Shown here in pieces: positions 5,031-5,464 of a stretch of 5,464 nucleotides of DNA. The position numbers and the translations under genes were made by a program. Source of the stretch: an uncultured Verrucomicrobiota bacterium (lineage in GTDB: Bacteria; Verrucomicrobiota; Verrucomicrobiia; Limisphaerales; UBA9464); contig CAIYXO010000212.1 of NCBI GenBank assembly GCA_903930165.1, positions 1 through 5,464 of the forward strand, written 5' to 3'. Under the pieces are notes generated by a model. It made no database searches. It was given only the letters and a program-made list of their open reading frames with translations, and was not told where the DNA came from. The first letter of the stretch is position 1; each line of letters starts with the position of its first letter.

Positions 5031-5464
5031 CCCTTCCTTTCCGGCCTGCCCAGAGCCGCCGACCCCGGTGACGCCACCGCCGCGCGGGACCGCCGGGAGG
5101 GAATCGCTGGCGATGACCCCGTCCGAACTCGCCGTCGCGGTCCGGTCCGGGGGAGGCGGCTGGCGTTCGCTCCTGCGCCCCGCACTGGCGGTCGGGGCTG
5201 CGCTGCTGCTGCTCGCCGGGGGGTTGTGGTGGCGTCATGTGCGGGAGGTCGCACGGCGGCCGGCACCCTACGTCACCGAGCCGATCCGACGGGGAGACAT
5301 CCGCCTGGTCGTCACCGCCACCGGGATCCTGGAACCGACCACGCGGGTCACCGTCGGAAGCGAGCTTTCGGGAACGACGCTCGAGGTCTATTCGGATCTC
5401 AACGACCGTGTGGTGCGGGGACAACCCCTCGCCAAGCTCGACACGGCGAAGCTTGCCCAGCAGA
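5020..5464 (+). CDS. MacA/HlyD-type periplasmic adaptor (efflux RND/ABC membrane fusion protein), N-terminal part
   Basis: The frame is open to the right edge: 148 codons from ATG 5020. A Pro-rich cytoplasmic tail is followed by one membrane helix (about residues 53-70, LRPALAVGAALLLLAGGLWW), then YVTEPIRRGDI (84-94), VVTATGILEPTTRVTVGSEL (97-116) and the first lipoyl half-motif, SGTTLEVYSDLNDRVVRGQP to LAKLDTAKL (117-145). This is the standard start of a MacA-like adaptor that bridges an inner-membrane MacB-type ABC transporter to an outer-membrane channel; the usual length is near 400 residues, so most of it is missing. An alternative start at ATG 5113 (residue 32, MTPSELAVAV) is preceded by GGGAGGG at 5095-5101 and would give a more typical short N-tail. 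The 5020 start has GGGTGG very close upstream. It diverges from the PRC-barrel gene and likely heads an export operon. The substrate is unknown. Confidence 0.9.
   Translation, partial: MTSDPSFPACPEPPTPVTPPPRGTAGRESLAMTPSELAVAVRSGGGGWRSLLRPALAVGAALLLLAGGLWWRHVREVARRPAPYVTEPIRRGDIRLVVTATGILEPTTRVTVGSELSGTTLEVYSDLNDRVVRGQPLAKLDTAKLAQQ
5095..5101 (+). promoter_or_regulatory. Candidate ribosome binding site for the alternative adaptor start at 5113
   Basis: GGGAGGG lies 11 bases before ATG 5113. The motif is strong and the spacing slightly long. It bears on which adaptor start is used: if 5113 is right, the residues encoded by 5020-5112 are leader and the small ORF ending at 5030 would not overlap the gene. 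Confidence 0.35.

Noticed and set aside
4697..5266. Minus-strand 189-codon frame across the divergent region and adaptor
   Set aside because: It is antisense to the adaptor's recognised membrane helix and lipoyl motif, and consists mainly of Arg, Pro, Gly and Ala.

Overview
This is a GC-rich window (roughly two thirds G+C by eye) from what looks like a Gram-negative, environmental-type bacterium. The Gram-negative reading rests on a periplasmic adaptor of the MacA/HlyD type at the right edge. The protein styles (family-4 glycosyltransferase with a GH130 partner, Lmo0937-type and DUF3185 mini membrane proteins, tandem PRC-barrel protein) occur in Verrucomicrobiota, Planctomycetota and Pseudomonadota. 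The sequence does not let me choose between these. Most starts lack a Shine-Dalgarno motif, which would fit lineages with weak SD use. No rRNA, tRNA, IS element, CRISPR array or phage gene is visible.

Layout, right to left along the minus strand: a tandem PRC-barrel protein (3865-4533); a 73-residue hydrophilic protein of unknown family (3442-3663); a 49-residue Lmo0937-type membrane protein (3226-3375); a 68-residue DUF3185 two-helix membrane protein (2962-3168); a 769-residue GT4 glycosyltransferase with a C-terminal helical, glycosidase-like domain (576-2885); and a GH130 mannoside phosphorylase-like protein that runs off the left edge (1-579). All six point the same way. The last two share an ATGA stop/start overlap, so they are almost certainly co-translated. 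On the plus strand, diverging from the PRC-barrel gene, a MacA-like efflux adaptor starts at 5020 (or 5113) and runs off the right edge. The roughly 310 to 490 bp between the divergent genes carry several inverted repeats and perhaps one small ORF (4845-5030).

Functional reading: the GT4/GH130 pair is a carbohydrate module in which one protein probably builds a glycoside and the other phosphorolyses or trims a mannoside. The upstream mini membrane proteins and PRC-barrel protein resemble envelope or general-stress genes. The strict co-orientation suggests, but does not prove, that the glycan module belongs to a stress- or envelope-linked transcription unit. The divergent adaptor is most likely the first gene of a separate MacAB/ABC-type export operon. 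Nothing here is clearly a new defence or mobile system. The best leads are the GT4-helical-domain fusion coupled to GH130, and the co-directional run of small stress-type genes in front of it.
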